From Halogranum gelatinilyticum (GTDB taxonomy: Archaea > Halobacteriota > Halobacteria > Halobacteriales > Haloferacaceae), in the NCBI RefSeq assembly GCF_900103715.1, contig NZ_FNHL01000001.1:1097295-1161294 (forward strand): a DNA stretch of 64,000 nucleotides, in the 5' to 3' direction. The position numbers and the translations under genes are program-made. Positions 1 to 8,667 of this stretch are shown one piece after another. The notes beneath the pieces were generated by a model, which saw only the letters and a list, made by a program, of their open reading frames with translations, made no database searches and was not told the origin of the DNA. Numbering within the stretch: the stretch's first letter is position 1; every line of letters starts with the position of its first letter.

Positions 1-2
1 AC

Positions 3-743
3 CGCGAGCGTCCGTCCGCGACGCCGGTGGACAACATGAGCGTCGCCATGAAGGAATTAGACCGAATGTTCGCCGAGAACTATCTCAGAACCGGTGCCCA
101 CGTCGACATCGAACGCGACTCTCCCGACTACACGTCGAACGTCTCGGAGGGGCGGTGGATCGTCCACGACAACGACAGCCGGGAATTCACCGGTGCGACC
201 GGACCCGGTAACTGGACGCCGGTCAGCGGTGCCGAGGGGATTCGGTCCTACCGGATGCAGTTGAACGGTGGCAGTCTCGCGTCGACGACGACTCCCGGAG
301 CCGACGCGTTCCGCGTCGTCGTCGACGATGGCGGCACCAGCCAGTGGAAGCTCTTCGCCTACCAGGAGGCGGGGACGACGAAGCTGGCCGTCCAGAACGC
401 CTCCGACCCGTCGCCGACGCTCGACGTCTGTTCGCCGTCGACGGATCCCACTATCGACCTCACCAACGGCACCGTCGACGGGACCAACTGTGCGGCCCTC
501 GACTTCGCCAACGGCGTCGATCAACCCTACGAACTCCACTACGAGTATCCGGCACGCGCGACCGGAACGTACGAGTTCATCGCCAACACGACGACGACAG
601 GCGACGTCAACGCGGATGCCGCCAGTGGTTCCCCGTACTCCCTCGAAGGGGTCTACGGCGTGGAGGTCAACATCGTCTACGAGACATCGTCAGTCCGATA
701 CCACGCGCACGTCAGCGCGGTTCCGGGTGAGAGCGATGCGTAG
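3..743 (+). CDS. Exported pilin-like haloarchaeal protein, 5' end off the window
   Basis: The reading frame is open from base 3, so the true start and probably an N-terminal hydrophobic segment lie to the left of the window. The visible part (about 247 codons) has no membrane segment. It is rich in Thr, Ser, Gly and Asp, has several Asn-X-Thr/Ser sites and two Cys, and looks like an extracellular beta-rich domain. The stop codon overlaps the next gene by 8 bases, and the two following genes run the same way, so this is a co-transcribed set of secreted, pilin-like proteins. I do not recognise a specific family; haloarchaea have several such proteins known only by DUF labels. A role in surface structures is inferred from the neighbours. 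Confidence 0.65.
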   Translation, partial: RERPSATPVDNMSVAMKELDRMFAENYLRTGAHVDIERDSPDYTSNVSEGRWIVHDNDSREFTGATGPGNWTPVSGAEGIRSYRMQLNGGSLASTTTPGADAFRVVVDDGGTSQWKLFAYQEAGTTKLAVQNASDPSPTLDVCSPSTDPTIDLTNGTVDGTNCAALDFANGVDQPYELHYEYPARATGTYEFIANTTTTGDVNADAASGSPYSLEGVYGVEVNIVYETSSVRYHAHVSAVPGESDA

Positions 744-1173
744 CCGAATCCGTGGGAGTTCGACAGCACTCGGCTACGTCATGACGCTCAGCATCACCGC
801 GGTGCTCATCTCCGGGCTGCTCATCAGCACGGGCGGTGTCGTCGAGGACCAGCGCGACTCGGTCGCACGGGACGAACTCGACGTCGCCGGGCAACGCCTC
901 GCAGCGACGCTCATGTCCGCCGACCGACTCGCCGCGAGCGGCGGCGAAGACGTCCGCGTTCAGATCCAACTCTTCGACAGCGTCGTCGGCTCGCAGTACT
1001 TCGTCGAGGTGGACAGCTCCGCCTCGGAGCTCGTCCTCAGGTCCGACGCAGGCGTCACAGTCCGGGTCCGGTACGTCACGTCGCTGGACGTCGTTATCGA
1101 CGGTCCCGTCGCCGGAGAGATGGTCGTCGAACTCAGTGACGACGGGAGTACGTTGGAGGTGCGTCCGGCGTGA
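736..1173 (+). CDS. Small pilin-like membrane-anchored protein
   Basis: This 145-residue protein has one hydrophobic segment at about residues 12-30, preceded by a short basic stretch (MRSRIRGSSTALGY). That layout is typical of haloarchaeal type IV pilin-like proteins. The rest is a beta-rich extracellular domain without cysteines. The ATG at 736 lies inside the end of the upstream gene, and the stop TGA overlaps the GTG start of the next gene, so translation is probably coupled. Function is not known. The anchoring and surface location are inferred from the N-terminus and from the neighbours, which have the same architecture. Confidence 0.7.
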   Translation: MRSRIRGSSTALGYVMTLSITAVLISGLLISTGGVVEDQRDSVARDELDVAGQRLAATLMSADRLAASGGEDVRVQIQLFDSVVGSQYFVEVDSSASELVLRSDAGVTVRVRYVTSLDVVIDGPVAGEMVVELSDDGSTLEVRPA

Positions 1174-1919
1174 TTGACCGTGCCCAGTCCGAGACGCTCG
1201 GCTTCGTCTTCGTCTTCGCGATCATCACGATGTGTATCGGGACCGTCTACGTCGTCGGGATGCCGGGACTGAACGACGCCCAGGACGCGGCCCGCGAAGA
1301 GAACATGGTGCGGGCATTCGACGTGCTCGACAACAACGTCGAGGACCTCCGACAGGAAAACGTCCCCAGTCGGGCGACGGAACTCAAACTCACCGGCGGT
1401 AACCTCGGCGTCGGCCAAGAAGTACGGATAACGGTCAACGTCACCAGCTCCGTGGACCCCAGCCGAACTGACGAGTATGCCATCTCGACACAGCCACTCG
1501 TGTACCGCGAGGGCGATTCGGCGATCGTCTACGAGAGCGGTGCCCTGTTCCGCTCCAACAGGGACGGCGCGTTCATGTACTCCGACCCCGCCTGGCTGGT
1601 CGACGACGACCGGATGGTCGTCCCGTACGTCGTCACCTACGCCGGGAGCGGCCGGTCGGGTCTCGGTGGCTCGTCGACGGTACTCGTGGTCGCCCAGGGC
1701 GGCGAACCGGCGGTTCAGGGCCGGTTCGAGTCGGGAGCGTCCGAGGAACTTGACGTGCGGGTCACCGTCGATTCACCGCGTGCGGGAGCGTGGCAACGGT
1801 ATCTCGAATCGAAGGGGTTCACGGGCTGTACGCCGTCCGCCGGAAGCGTCACCTGTACCCGGACGACGAACGCAGTGTACACCTCGTATCAGACGATCGA
1901 ACTCTCCTTCCAGCAGTAG
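1170..1919 (+). CDS. Pilin-like secreted protein, DUF7289-like
   Basis: This 249-residue protein starts with a GTG that overlaps the previous stop. The N-terminus has the motif DRAQSETLGFVF followed by a hydrophobic segment (about residues 9-29). The Gln-Ser-Glu just ahead of the segment is like the prepilin peptidase sites of archaeal class III signal peptides. The body resembles the N-terminal half of the 576-residue protein encoded convergently at 1963-3693: both have a phrase of the type 'YREGDSAIVYESGALFRS' or 'YRNGDETIAYQGGGVWRQ' followed by a 'VVPYVVTY' or 'LTLPLVVP' strand. I therefore place both in one haloarchaeal family. Two Cys near the C-terminus (CTPSAGSVTC) may form a disulfide. 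Confidence 0.72.
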   Translation: MIDRAQSETLGFVFVFAIITMCIGTVYVVGMPGLNDAQDAAREENMVRAFDVLDNNVEDLRQENVPSRATELKLTGGNLGVGQEVRITVNVTSSVDPSRTDEYAISTQPLVYREGDSAIVYESGALFRSNRDGAFMYSDPAWLVDDDRMVVPYVVTYAGSGRSGLGGSSTVLVVAQGGEPAVQGRFESGASEELDVRVTVDSPRAGAWQRYLESKGFTGCTPSAGSVTCTRTTNAVYTSYQTIELSFQQ

Positions 1920-1962
1920 ACGGCCGTCGGCTCTCGCCAACGGCCAGGGGCGAGCTCAGGGG

Positions 1963-3693
1963 TCAGGTCGCGGTGACGTTGACTTCCGAGACCGAGACGT
2001 GGAGATACGTGAGCTTCGGTGCGTTCGACCCGTATCCTTCCAACGGGTTCTCACGCTTCAGGGCTTCGTCGAAATGGATGCCGACGCCGTTCGGAACGTT
2101 CGGCACCTGTCCGACCAGTCCCCCGTAGACCTGCGCCTGGTTCGAGACGGAGATCTGCGCGCCCGACTCGTCACCGGTGCCTGGCCCGTAGATGACGCCT
2201 TCGAACCGTGCCTGGTTCGCCAGTCCCGCTTGCCCGTTCGGGTTCAGATACACCCAAAACTGCGGCGAACGCTGCGCCGGAACGTCGACCGTACCCTGGT
2301 TGCTCTGGTGGTAGGAGTTCTCGACGTAGAGCCGAGCGACGCCGTCTCCCTTGACCGTTATCGAGGTGTCCCCCGAGAGTCCCACGCTTCCGTCGACGAC
2401 TATCTCGATGTCGCCGTTGGTCGTATCCAGGACGACCTCCTCGTTCCAGAGATGGAGGTCGTCGAAGTAGTAGAGCCCCGATTCGAGAGTACAGTCGCTG
2501 TCGCAGACGAGTTGGTCGTTTGCGGCGTCGTAGTCGTCGTCCGTCGTGGTCGTGTTCTTGGCCGCCGCACGACGCTCGTCGATGACCCACTCGACGCTCT
2601 CTAACTCGGGGATGTCGGCGTTCTGCCGCTCCCACCCGTTGACCTCTGCCTTGTTGGCCTTGCTCACCGTTCCGGTGTACGAGAGGTTGCCGGTGATGAG
2701 TGCTTGGTTGCTCATCCAGATGCTTCCGCCCGTTTCGAGGTCGCCCTCGACGGTCGCTTTGTTGCTCATCGTGACGTCACCGGCCGCGATGATCGACGTC
2801 TGTTTCGCCGCGCTGGTCGCGTACGTCCCGTCCCCGATCGACGAGTTGTAGCTGTCGACGACGACGCCGTTCGCGAGATGGAGCGACCCACCGGCTCCGC
2901 CCGAGACGATGCCACCGCTGACGGCCGGACTCGACCCGGGGACGACGAGCGTCAGTGTGACCCGCTGGTTCGAGTCGTCGTAACTCACTGTTCCACCCGT
3001 CCGCTCCTCGAAGAAGCGGCCCCACGCACGGTAGTAGTCACTTTCGACGATGACGTGTACTTCGCCGCTACCCAGCGGATTCCGTTCGTCGGCGTTCGCA
3101 GCGTTCGGCAGCGGGAACTTCGGCACCGGCTCGCCCGCACGGGTGATCTGTGCGCGGGAACCCAACGTCCCGTCACCCACCGGAACCACGAGCGGGAGCG
3201 TGAGCGTCTTGTCACGGTAGTGGAACTCCGGTGGTGAGACCATCGTCGAGCCGGACGTCGTCTGCCGCCAGACGCCGCCTCCCTGGTAGGCGATGGTCTC
3301 GTCGCCGTTTCTGTACGCGACCGACCCGAACGACCGGTTCATGATCTCTCTCACGGACCCGCCGTTCGACACCGTTACCAGCATCCGCCCGGTGTCGTCT
3401 TCGACCGACACGGTCGACCCGCTGCCGCCTGGCAGTGCGACTTCCTGTGACGGCGAGTCTCCGTGTGCGACGAGACTCGTCCGAGAGTCGAACTCGGTCA
3501 TCGCGTGTTCCGCGCTCTCCACTTCGAGCTGGTGCTCGGAGTCCGCGAGCGTCTGTGACCCGAGCGCGACGATGGTGCCCGCTCCGAGAACCGTAATCGC
3601 GAGCAGCAACACCACCCCGATGACGTCCGACTGTCCTCGGCCCTCCCCAGCAGGCCGATTCGTATGTGCCCGTCGGACGTTCTCTTTCGACAT
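1963..3693 (-). CDS. Large pilin-like surface protein with bactofilin-like repeats
   Basis: This 576-residue protein begins with a basic N-terminus and the motif GRGQSDVIGVVLLLAITV (about residues 19-36), a class III (pilin-type) signal and membrane segment. Residues of about 80-250 match the shorter pilin-like protein encoded at 1170-1919. From about 280 to 360 and again from 430 to 555 there are short turns rich in Gly, Asn and Ala (for example 'AAGDVTMSNKATVEGDLETG' and 'VSNQAQVYGGLVGQ'), which look like the beta-helix repeats of bactofilin or polymer-forming proteins. A Cys pair (CDSDC) lies near 395. The TATA-like sequence at about 3717-3727 implies a very short leader. It converges on the upstream pilin-like set. 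Surface adhesion or an envelope scaffold is inferred. Confidence 0.72.
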   Translation of the reverse strand: MSKENVRRAHTNRPAGEGRGQSDVIGVVLLLAITVLGAGTIVALGSQTLADSEHQLEVESAEHAMTEFDSRTSLVAHGDSPSQEVALPGGSGSTVSVEDDTGRMLVTVSNGGSVREIMNRSFGSVAYRNGDETIAYQGGGVWRQTTSGSTMVSPPEFHYRDKTLTLPLVVPVGDGTLGSRAQITRAGEPVPKFPLPNAANADERNPLGSGEVHVIVESDYYRAWGRFFEERTGGTVSYDDSNQRVTLTLVVPGSSPAVSGGIVSGGAGGSLHLANGVVVDSYNSSIGDGTYATSAAKQTSIIAAGDVTMSNKATVEGDLETGGSIWMSNQALITGNLSYTGTVSKANKAEVNGWERQNADIPELESVEWVIDERRAAAKNTTTTDDDYDAANDQLVCDSDCTLESGLYYFDDLHLWNEEVVLDTTNGDIEIVVDGSVGLSGDTSITVKGDGVARLYVENSYHQSNQGTVDVPAQRSPQFWVYLNPNGQAGLANQARFEGVIYGPGTGDESGAQISVSNQAQVYGGLVGQVPNVPNGVGIHFDEALKRENPLEGYGSNAPKLTYLHVSVSEVNVTAT

Positions 3694-3914
3694 CGTACAT
3701 TCTCTGGAACCGAACAGTTAAAAATACCGTGCTTAACCCCGGTCGAAATCGAGCTTTTGGTCGGGATTGTGGTCATATTGACCTACTCGTGCGTCGCGGG
3801 CGACGTGACTTGGGGACGAGACTGTCGGAATCCGAGTGTGGATTTGACGGTTGCGAGAACCAAGCCGCTGAATACAGGGCGCGAGTCGGTCACCACGATC
3901 GGAGAGCGTCTCCC

Positions 3915-6149
3915 CTACGGCCGGATGTCCGCGCGCCGCAGGAGTTGGGCGTTCACCGCCACGATGACCGTACTCACGGACATCAGGACCGCGCCGAGCG
4001 CGGGCGACAGGAGGATACCTACCGGAGCCAAGATACCCGCAGCCAGCGGCACCGCGAACACGTTGTATCCCGCGGCCCACACGAGGTTCTCCTGCATCTT
4101 CCGGTAACTCTGCTTGCTGAGGCGCACGAGTGCCACCACGTCACGGGGGTCGTTCTCCACGAGGACGACGTCCGCAGACTCCACCGCGACGTCGGTGCCG
4201 GAGCCGATGGCGATACCCACGTCCGCACGCGTCAGTGCCGGTGCGTCGTTCACGCCGTCACCGACCATCGCCACCAGTCGACCCGCCCGCTGGAGTTCGA
4301 CGATTTTCTTGTCCTTGTCTTCGGGCAACACCTCGGCGAAGTAGGTGTCGATACCGAGGTCTTCGGCGACCGCACGAGCGACAGCCTCTGAGTCACCGGT
4401 CAGCATCGCCACCTCGATGCCCATCGCGTGAAGCGCGTCGATGGCCTCGCGGCTCTCCTCGCGGACGACGTCGGCGAGGGCGACGGCACCGACCACCTGT
4501 TCCCCGTGGACGAGGTAGACGACACCGCGCCCGAGCGACCCCATCTCTTGGGCGAACGATTCGATGCCCTCGCTACGGTCGAGAGCCAGTTCACGGAGGA
4601 GGTTCGGCCCACCGACGTACACCTTCTCTTCGGTGCTCCCTTCACCGCCGACCAGTGCCGTGTCCACCTCGACCGTCGCGCGGACACCGCGGCCCTCCAG
4701 TGCCTCGAATTCGGTCGCGGTAGGTACGTTGAGGGCTCGCTCCTCCGCGTGTTCGCGGATGGCTGCGGCAATCATGTGTTCGGAGTCGCCCTCGGCAGCG
4801 GCCATCAGCCGGAGGACGTCGTCCTCGTTCCATCTATCTATCGTCGCTACCTCGACGACCCCCTGTTCCCCCTTCGTGAGCGTCCCAGTCTTGTCGAAGA
4901 CAACCATGTCGAGGTTACGGGCCTCTTCCATCGCGATGCGGTCGCGGACGAGCATCCCGTTGCGGGCGGCCAGCGAGGTATTGATGGCGACAACCAGCGG
5001 GACGGCCAGCCCGAGCGCGTGTGGACACGCGATGACGAGGACGGCGACCACCCGTTCGACCACGGTAAGTCCGAACCCGACGGCGACCGTCCATGTGACA
5101 GCCGTGACGACCGCGGCCCCGAGCGCTCCGTAGAACAGCCACCCGGCCGCGCGGTCGGCGAGTACCTGTGTCCGTGATCGGCTCTGCTGGGCCTCCTCGA
5201 CGAGACGCATGATACCCGAGAGAGTCGTCTCCTCGCCCGTTGCGGTTACCCTGATCCGGAGACTCCCGCTCCGGTTGGTCGTCCCGCCGATGACCTCGTC
5301 GCCCGGTGTCTTCTCGACGGGCGCGGACTCTCCGGTGACCATCGACTCGTTGACCTTCGACTCGCCCTCCGCAACGACGCCGTCGGCGGGGACGTTCGCC
5401 CCCGGCCGGACGAGAACGAGATCGCCCTCGACGAGGTCAGCCACTGCAACCTCCTCCGTTTCGCCTGATTCGGTGACTCGCTCTGCGGTGTCCGGCATCA
5501 GGTCGGCCAGTTCGTCGAGCGCGCCCGACGCCCGCCGGACGCTTCGCATCTCGACCCAGTGGCCCAGCAGGAAGATGACGATGAGCGTGACCAGTTCCCA
5601 GAAGAACGGTTCACCGATACCAGAGACGACGACGGCGATGCTGTAGACGAACGAGACAGTGATTGCCAGCGAGATGAGCAGCATCATTCCGGGTTCGCGG
5701 TTGCGTACCTCGACGGCACCCATCCGCAGGAACGGGACACCCCCGTAGGCGAAGACGAGGACGCCGAAGACGGGAGCGATGAACCCGCTCCCGGGGAACG
5801 AGATCGCGCTGAAGCCGAGCCACGACTGGAGGGACGCGCTGTAGTAGAGGACTGGAATCGCCAGCGCGAGGCTGACGAAGAATCGACGTCTGAACATCGC
5901 CTCGTGGTCGGAGTGGTCGACCATCGCGCCGTGGTCGTGCCCCCCATCGTGGCCGTGTTCCTCGTCGGTATCAGCCGTGCTGTGGGCGGCGTGTAGTGCC
6001 CGCTCGGCACCCGTTCCGTCGCGTGTCGGGCGGTAGCACTCACACACCCGGCACCCCGGACACGCGTGGTCCGTGCGCCGCTCGCGGTGGGCGTGGGTGG
6101 CGTGTTCGGCGTCGTCGTGAGCTGCCCGATGGTCGGCCATCGGCGTCAC
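3915..6149 (-). CDS. copB: Copper-transporting P-type ATPase, P1B-3 (CopB) type
   Basis: This 744-residue membrane pump couples ATP hydrolysis to metal export. The N-terminus (residues 1-85) is very rich in His and has a CPGCRVCEC cluster (Cys30, 33, 36, 38) instead of a folded HMA domain. The transmembrane metal site is CPH (375-377). The TGE actuator motif is at 272-274, DKTGT with the phosphorylated Asp at 419-423, and GDGVNDAP lies in the P domain. The last membrane segments contain the GYN and MSVST signatures. CPH together with a His-rich N-terminus is characteristic of P1B-3 ATPases, which move Cu(II), Cu(I) or Ag. The GTG start overlaps the upstream stop as GTGA, which ties it to the SHOCT gene; an in-frame ATG three codons later is the alternative start. 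Confidence 0.92.
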   Translation of the reverse strand: MTPMADHRAAHDDAEHATHAHRERRTDHACPGCRVCECYRPTRDGTGAERALHAAHSTADTDEEHGHDGGHDHGAMVDHSDHEAMFRRRFFVSLALAIPVLYYSASLQSWLGFSAISFPGSGFIAPVFGVLVFAYGGVPFLRMGAVEVRNREPGMMLLISLAITVSFVYSIAVVVSGIGEPFFWELVTLIVIFLLGHWVEMRSVRRASGALDELADLMPDTAERVTESGETEEVAVADLVEGDLVLVRPGANVPADGVVAEGESKVNESMVTGESAPVEKTPGDEVIGGTTNRSGSLRIRVTATGEETTLSGIMRLVEEAQQSRSRTQVLADRAAGWLFYGALGAAVVTAVTWTVAVGFGLTVVERVVAVLVIACPHALGLAVPLVVAINTSLAARNGMLVRDRIAMEEARNLDMVVFDKTGTLTKGEQGVVEVATIDRWNEDDVLRLMAAAEGDSEHMIAAAIREHAEERALNVPTATEFEALEGRGVRATVEVDTALVGGEGSTEEKVYVGGPNLLRELALDRSEGIESFAQEMGSLGRGVVYLVHGEQVVGAVALADVVREESREAIDALHAMGIEVAMLTGDSEAVARAVAEDLGIDTYFAEVLPEDKDKKIVELQRAGRLVAMVGDGVNDAPALTRADVGIAIGSGTDVAVESADVVLVENDPRDVVALVRLSKQSYRKMQENLVWAAGYNVFAVPLAAGILAPVGILLSPALGAVLMSVSTVIVAVNAQLLRRADIRP

Positions 6150-6502
6150 TCCGACTCGCCGAGCCGTTGACGGCGGCGTTCGAACTCTTCATCCGAGATG
6201 TCGCCGCGAGCGTACGCGATTCGGAGTTCTTCGAGCGCGGGGTCAGTTGACTCGTCGACCACCCCGGACAGACTCCGGTAGAACAGGTAGCCGAGTCCCC
6301 CGATGAGGACCAGCGGTATGACCCACATCATGACCCACACCCACGACCCGCCGCCAACGCCCCACATCCCAGTGTCGGCCATGTGGCCCCAGCCCCACAT
6401 CCCCATCATTGGCATCATGAATGCCATGCTGAGGATCGGGAGGAGGATGATGGCTGCGACGACGAGCAGGAGCGTTCTGGTGAGAGTTTCGTTCTGTGTC
6501 AT
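6146..6502 (-). CDS. SHOCT-domain membrane protein of the copper operon
   Basis: This 118-residue protein has two membrane segments (about 8-30 and 53-75) and a C-terminal SHOCT helix pair (about 88-112, with the [19 protein letters not shown] consensus). The membrane part is unusually rich in Met, Trp and Gly, with several Met-Met steps. Met-rich membrane segments occur in copper-handling proteins. It is the first gene of the pair and overlaps the ATPase start by four bases, so a part in copper delivery or pump assembly is likely. That role is inference; SHOCT proteins have no general assigned activity. Confidence 0.85.
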   Translation of the reverse strand: MTQNETLTRTLLLVVAAIILLPILSMAFMMPMMGMWGWGHMADTGMWGVGGGSWVWVMMWVIPLVLIGGLGYLFYRSLSGVVDESTDPALEELRIAYARGDISDEEFERRRQRLGESE

Positions 6503-6557
6503 GGTCTGGTATTGGAAACGTGTGTTTGTCGGCAGTGCTCAGGTACTGGACGTCCAG

Positions 6558-6755
6558 TCAGGCGAATGCCTCGTACCCTGCGTCTTCGACGGCGGCCACG
6601 AGGACGGCGACGTCCGCGTCACCATCGATTGCTGCCGTCCCTGCGGACCGGTCGACGGATACCGTGGTCACACCGGGTACGTCCTCGGTGGCCTCGGCGA
6701 CGGTTCGCTTGCAGTGTCCACCGGATATGCCTTCGATGTTCAGGGTGGTCGACAT
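6558..6755 (-). CDS. HMA-domain copper-chaperone-like protein with degenerate metal site
   Basis: This 65-residue protein is a full-length heavy-metal-associated (ferredoxin-like) domain of the CopZ/Atx1 type and lies just upstream of the SHOCT-ATPase pair on the same strand. The usual loop is G-M-S-C-G-H-C. Here it reads G9-I10-S11-G12-G13-H14-C15, so the first metal-binding Cys is Gly while His14 and Cys15 remain. A single base change (TGT/TGC to GGT) would explain it. A one-Cys site should bind Cu(I) weakly unless it dimerises. The rest of the domain (VDRSAGTAAIDGDAD, EDAGYEA) is intact, so the gene does not look decayed. Confidence 0.88.
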   Translation of the reverse strand: MSTTLNIEGISGGHCKRTVAEATEDVPGVTTVSVDRSAGTAAIDGDADVAVLVAAVEDAGYEAFA

Positions 6756-7219
6756 ACAGGTAGAAGTACGTCGGGGAACACTTTGCCTATTTCCCCACCA
6801 TACCCAAAGCCGTAGAGTCGAGAGAAGAGCGGCACTACTGGAAAGTTATGTGCCCAATGACGGGGTAGGGCATCGGATTCAAGAGTGGTGTAGATGGCGA
6901 TACCAAAGTCTCTCCGTGAGAGTAGCGAGGTGAACCCGTTGCCGGTACTGCGCACCCGTCTCGTGTACTGATAGCAGTCGCTCGCTGTCGCGAGCGACAG
7001 AGAATCATGGACTCGCCGGGATTTGAACTACGTGAAGACGGTCCTGCTCGTCTCGCTACGCTCGACTGCGCGGGCTGCGACTTCTCTACTTCAAATCCCG
7101 CCTCGTGTCGGCGAATTCGCGACGCAGACTCCTCGCTATCGCTCACGGCTTCGCCGTTCGCTTTCGAGGTCGCTATGCGACCTCGCACCGCTCGTCGTGT
7201 AGCGTCGCGAAAATCGTGA
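6756..7219. other. 464-base gene-free region with tRNA 3'-end copy
   Basis: I see no credible gene here. The left part (6756-6975) is the upstream region of the HMA gene and looks unremarkable. A perfect 9-bp stem with a TGTC tetraloop lies at 6977-6998. From 7008 there is a copy of the 3' end of the neighbouring tRNA-Ala, followed by spacer and the inverted counterpart of its T arm (7090-7100). Then comes about 110 bases (7110-7219) that recur near 8310-8419. Short open frames in this stretch that read 'DSPGFE' are translations of tRNA sequence. Confidence 0.7.
7008..7110 (-). repeat. tRNA-Ala 3'-end copy with inverted T-arm repeat
   Basis: On the minus strand this element ends with the T arm and acceptor 3' strand of tRNA-Ala (complement of 7008-7028, identical to the tRNA at 7220). 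Some 60 bases upstream in that sense, at 7090-7100, is the inverted copy TTCAAATCCCG. The two T-arm halves can pair (GGGATTTGAA with TTCAAATCCC), giving a hairpin-like unit with a tRNA-like 3' end. A second unit of the same build lies at 8514-8596. It may be a remnant of element integration into a tRNA gene or a small RNA gene; the sequence alone does not decide. Confidence 0.6.
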
Positions 7220-7291
7220 TGGACTCGCCGGGATTTGAACCCGGGGCCTCTCCCATGCCAAGGGAGTGATCTACCCCTGATCTACGAGCCC
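7220..7291 (-). tRNA. tRNA-Ala(GGC), copy 1
   Basis: The complement folds as a complete 72-base tRNA without encoded CCA. The acceptor stem GGGCTCG/CGAGTCC contains the G3-U70 wobble pair that marks alanine tRNAs. The D stem is GATC/GATC and the anticodon stem CTCCC/GGGAG. The anticodon loop TTGGCAT has U33 and anticodon GGC (reads GCC). The T arm is CCGGG-TTCAAAT-CCCGG. There is no intron. It lies on the strand opposite to the aIF1A gene, about 230 bases from it. Confidence 0.96.
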
Positions 7292-7522
7292 TCGAACGCA
7301 CTCCTGTCTTCTTGGGATGTATTAATAAGGGCTTCGACTTCCGCAGTGGCGAGCGAGTCGCTCACACGCACGAAACCGCGGGACTGCGAGCCGACGGCGC
7401 GTCGGTGGGGACGCCGCCGTATCACGTCGATTTTCGACCACAGAGTGCGCGTTCAGCGGGTCGAAAGCCCCGAAAAGCCGAGAATGCTAACGATTTTACT
7501 ACCTCAGAAACGACTGTGAGCC

Positions 7523-7810
7523 ATGAGCGAAGAATCTGGGCGTCGGAACCTTCGCATGCCCGACGACGACGAACTGTTCGCGGTCGTCACGAATATGCAG
7601 GGGCACGGCCGCGTCACGCTCCGCTGTAACGACGGGAAAGAGCGGATGGGTCGCATCCCCGGCCGGATGCGGAAGCGTATCTGGATCCGCGAAGACGACA
7701 TCGTCCTCTGCGAACCGTGGGACTGGCAGGACGAGAAAGCCGACGTCACCTGGCGCTACGAGAAGTCCGAGGCCGACCAGCTCCGCCGCGAAGGTCACAT
7801 CAACGTCTGA
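7523..7810 (+). CDS. eif1A: Translation initiation factor aIF1A
   Basis: This 95-residue protein is the archaeal counterpart of eIF1A, an OB-fold (S1-like) factor that binds the A site of the 30S subunit and helps start-codon selection. The typical core is present: [32 protein letters not shown], then [19 protein letters not shown] and the C-terminal [19 protein letters not shown]. Length is normal for the family. An upstream TATA-like stretch (CGATTTTACTACC, about 7492) sits close to the ATG. It is flanked by tRNA-Ala(GGC) genes on both sides, both on the other strand. Confidence 0.97.
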   Translation: MSEESGRRNLRMPDDDELFAVVTNMQGHGRVTLRCNDGKERMGRIPGRMRKRIWIREDDIVLCEPWDWQDEKADVTWRYEKSEADQLRREGHINV

Positions 7811-7891
7811 GATGTCGCTCCTTTTCGCTCTCTTACCCCGCCCGTGACAGCCTCGCAGCGTTGACAGATTTATAACCCGAAGCGGTCATCT

Positions 7892-8287
7892 ATGGGCATG
7901 GTCGACGCACAAGCCCTCCTCGACTCCAAACTCGCGCACGTCATCGCCATCGTCCTCGGTCTCGTCGGCGTCGCGGCGTTCGTCACCACCTCCGCGGCGA
8001 CGAGCTTCTGGTTCTGGATCTTCTACGGTCTCGCGTGGCTGACCTTCTTGGACCTCTTCGACGACGACGAGGCGTTCTGGAGCCTCTTCCGCGACGACTC
8101 GGACTCCGAGAAAGCGTCCGAACCCGAACCCGTCGCCGAGGTCCCCGGTGAAGACCCCCTCGAAACGCTGAAACGCCGCTACGCCGAGGGCGAGATCGAC
8201 GACGACGAGTTCGACGACCGGCTGGACCGACTCGTCGGGACGCCGGATACGCTGAAGGAGTTAGAGGCGGAGCGGAGTCGGAGCTAA
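7892..8287 (+). CDS. SHOCT-domain membrane protein
   Basis: This 131-residue haloarchaeal protein has two membrane segments (about 15-34 and 39-56, with SFWFWIFYGLAW), an acidic linker (70-95) and a C-terminal SHOCT motif (about 96-122, LETLKRRYAEGEIDDDEFDDRLDRL). A TATA-like TTTATAAC lies at about 7869-7876. The ATG at 7892 follows it closely, and ATG at 7898 (MVDAQ) is an equally good start. The SHOCT helices are thought to mediate oligomerisation; no specific function is known. It has its own promoter and is not clearly part of an operon. Confidence 0.85.
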   Translation: MGMVDAQALLDSKLAHVIAIVLGLVGVAAFVTTSAATSFWFWIFYGLAWLTFLDLFDDDEAFWSLFRDDSDSEKASEPEPVAEVPGEDPLETLKRRYAEGEIDDDEFDDRLDRLVGTPDTLKELEAERSRS

Positions 8288-8419
8288 ACCCCTGCATCTC
8301 CGTCTCGCGGATGGGTCTCCTGACACAGACTCTTCGCTATCGCTCACGGCTCCGCTGTTCGCTTTCGAGGTCGTAAGTGACCTTGCACCGCTCGTCATGC
8401 AATGTCGAGAAAACGTGGG

Positions 8420-8433
8420 TGGACTCGCCGGGA
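8420..8433 (-). repeat. Short tRNA-Ala 3'-end copy
   Basis: Fourteen bases (TGGACTCGCCGGGA on the plus strand) are identical to the last 14 bases of the two tRNA-Ala genes, then identity stops. The preceding 100 bases resemble those next to tRNA copy 1, so the repeat unit is 'flank plus tRNA 3' end', as expected for attachment-site or duplication remnants. Confidence 0.6.
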
Positions 8434-8513
8434 CTCCCGCGAGCGAACGGAGTGAGCGAGGGGGAGTAAGGCGAGGCCACTGAACGAGTTGAGCGCAGCG
8501 AAACGAAGTGAAG

Positions 8514-8622
8514 TGGACTCGCCGGGATTTGAACCACGGTCGCTCCCGTTCGCTCGCTTGCGCTTGCTCACCTCTCGCTCCCTGATTCAAATCCCGTCTC
8601 GTGTCGGCGAATTCGCCGACAC
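8514..8622 (-). repeat. tRNA-Ala 3'-end copy with inverted T-arm repeat and palindrome
   Basis: This unit has the same build as that at 7008-7110: the tRNA 3' end (8514-8534), a 51-base GC-rich spacer made of 'gctcgct'-like steps, then the inverted T-arm half at 8586-8596. It is followed at once by a perfect 22-base palindrome (8601-8622, arms GTGTCGGCGAA/TTCGCCGACAC). The unit at 7008 has a decayed version of that palindrome. Confidence 0.6.
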
Positions 8623-8667
8623 AGACACCTCGCTATCGCTCGTCGTGTTGTGTCGGCAGAATTCTAG

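Larger units (their letters stand above)
8288..8667. other. 380-base gene-free region with tRNA 3'-end copies and duplicated flank
   Basis: No gene is visible. The stretch at about 8311-8419 repeats, with many substitutions, the 3' flank of tRNA copy 1 (about 7110-7219): both contain 'tcgctatcgctcacgg' followed by 'gttcgctttcgaggtcg'. Copies of the tRNA 3' end start at 8420 (14 bases) and 8514. A perfect 22-base palindrome centred on GAATTC lies at 8601-8622. A shorter related flank at about 8616-8667 leads into tRNA copy 2. Confidence 0.65.
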
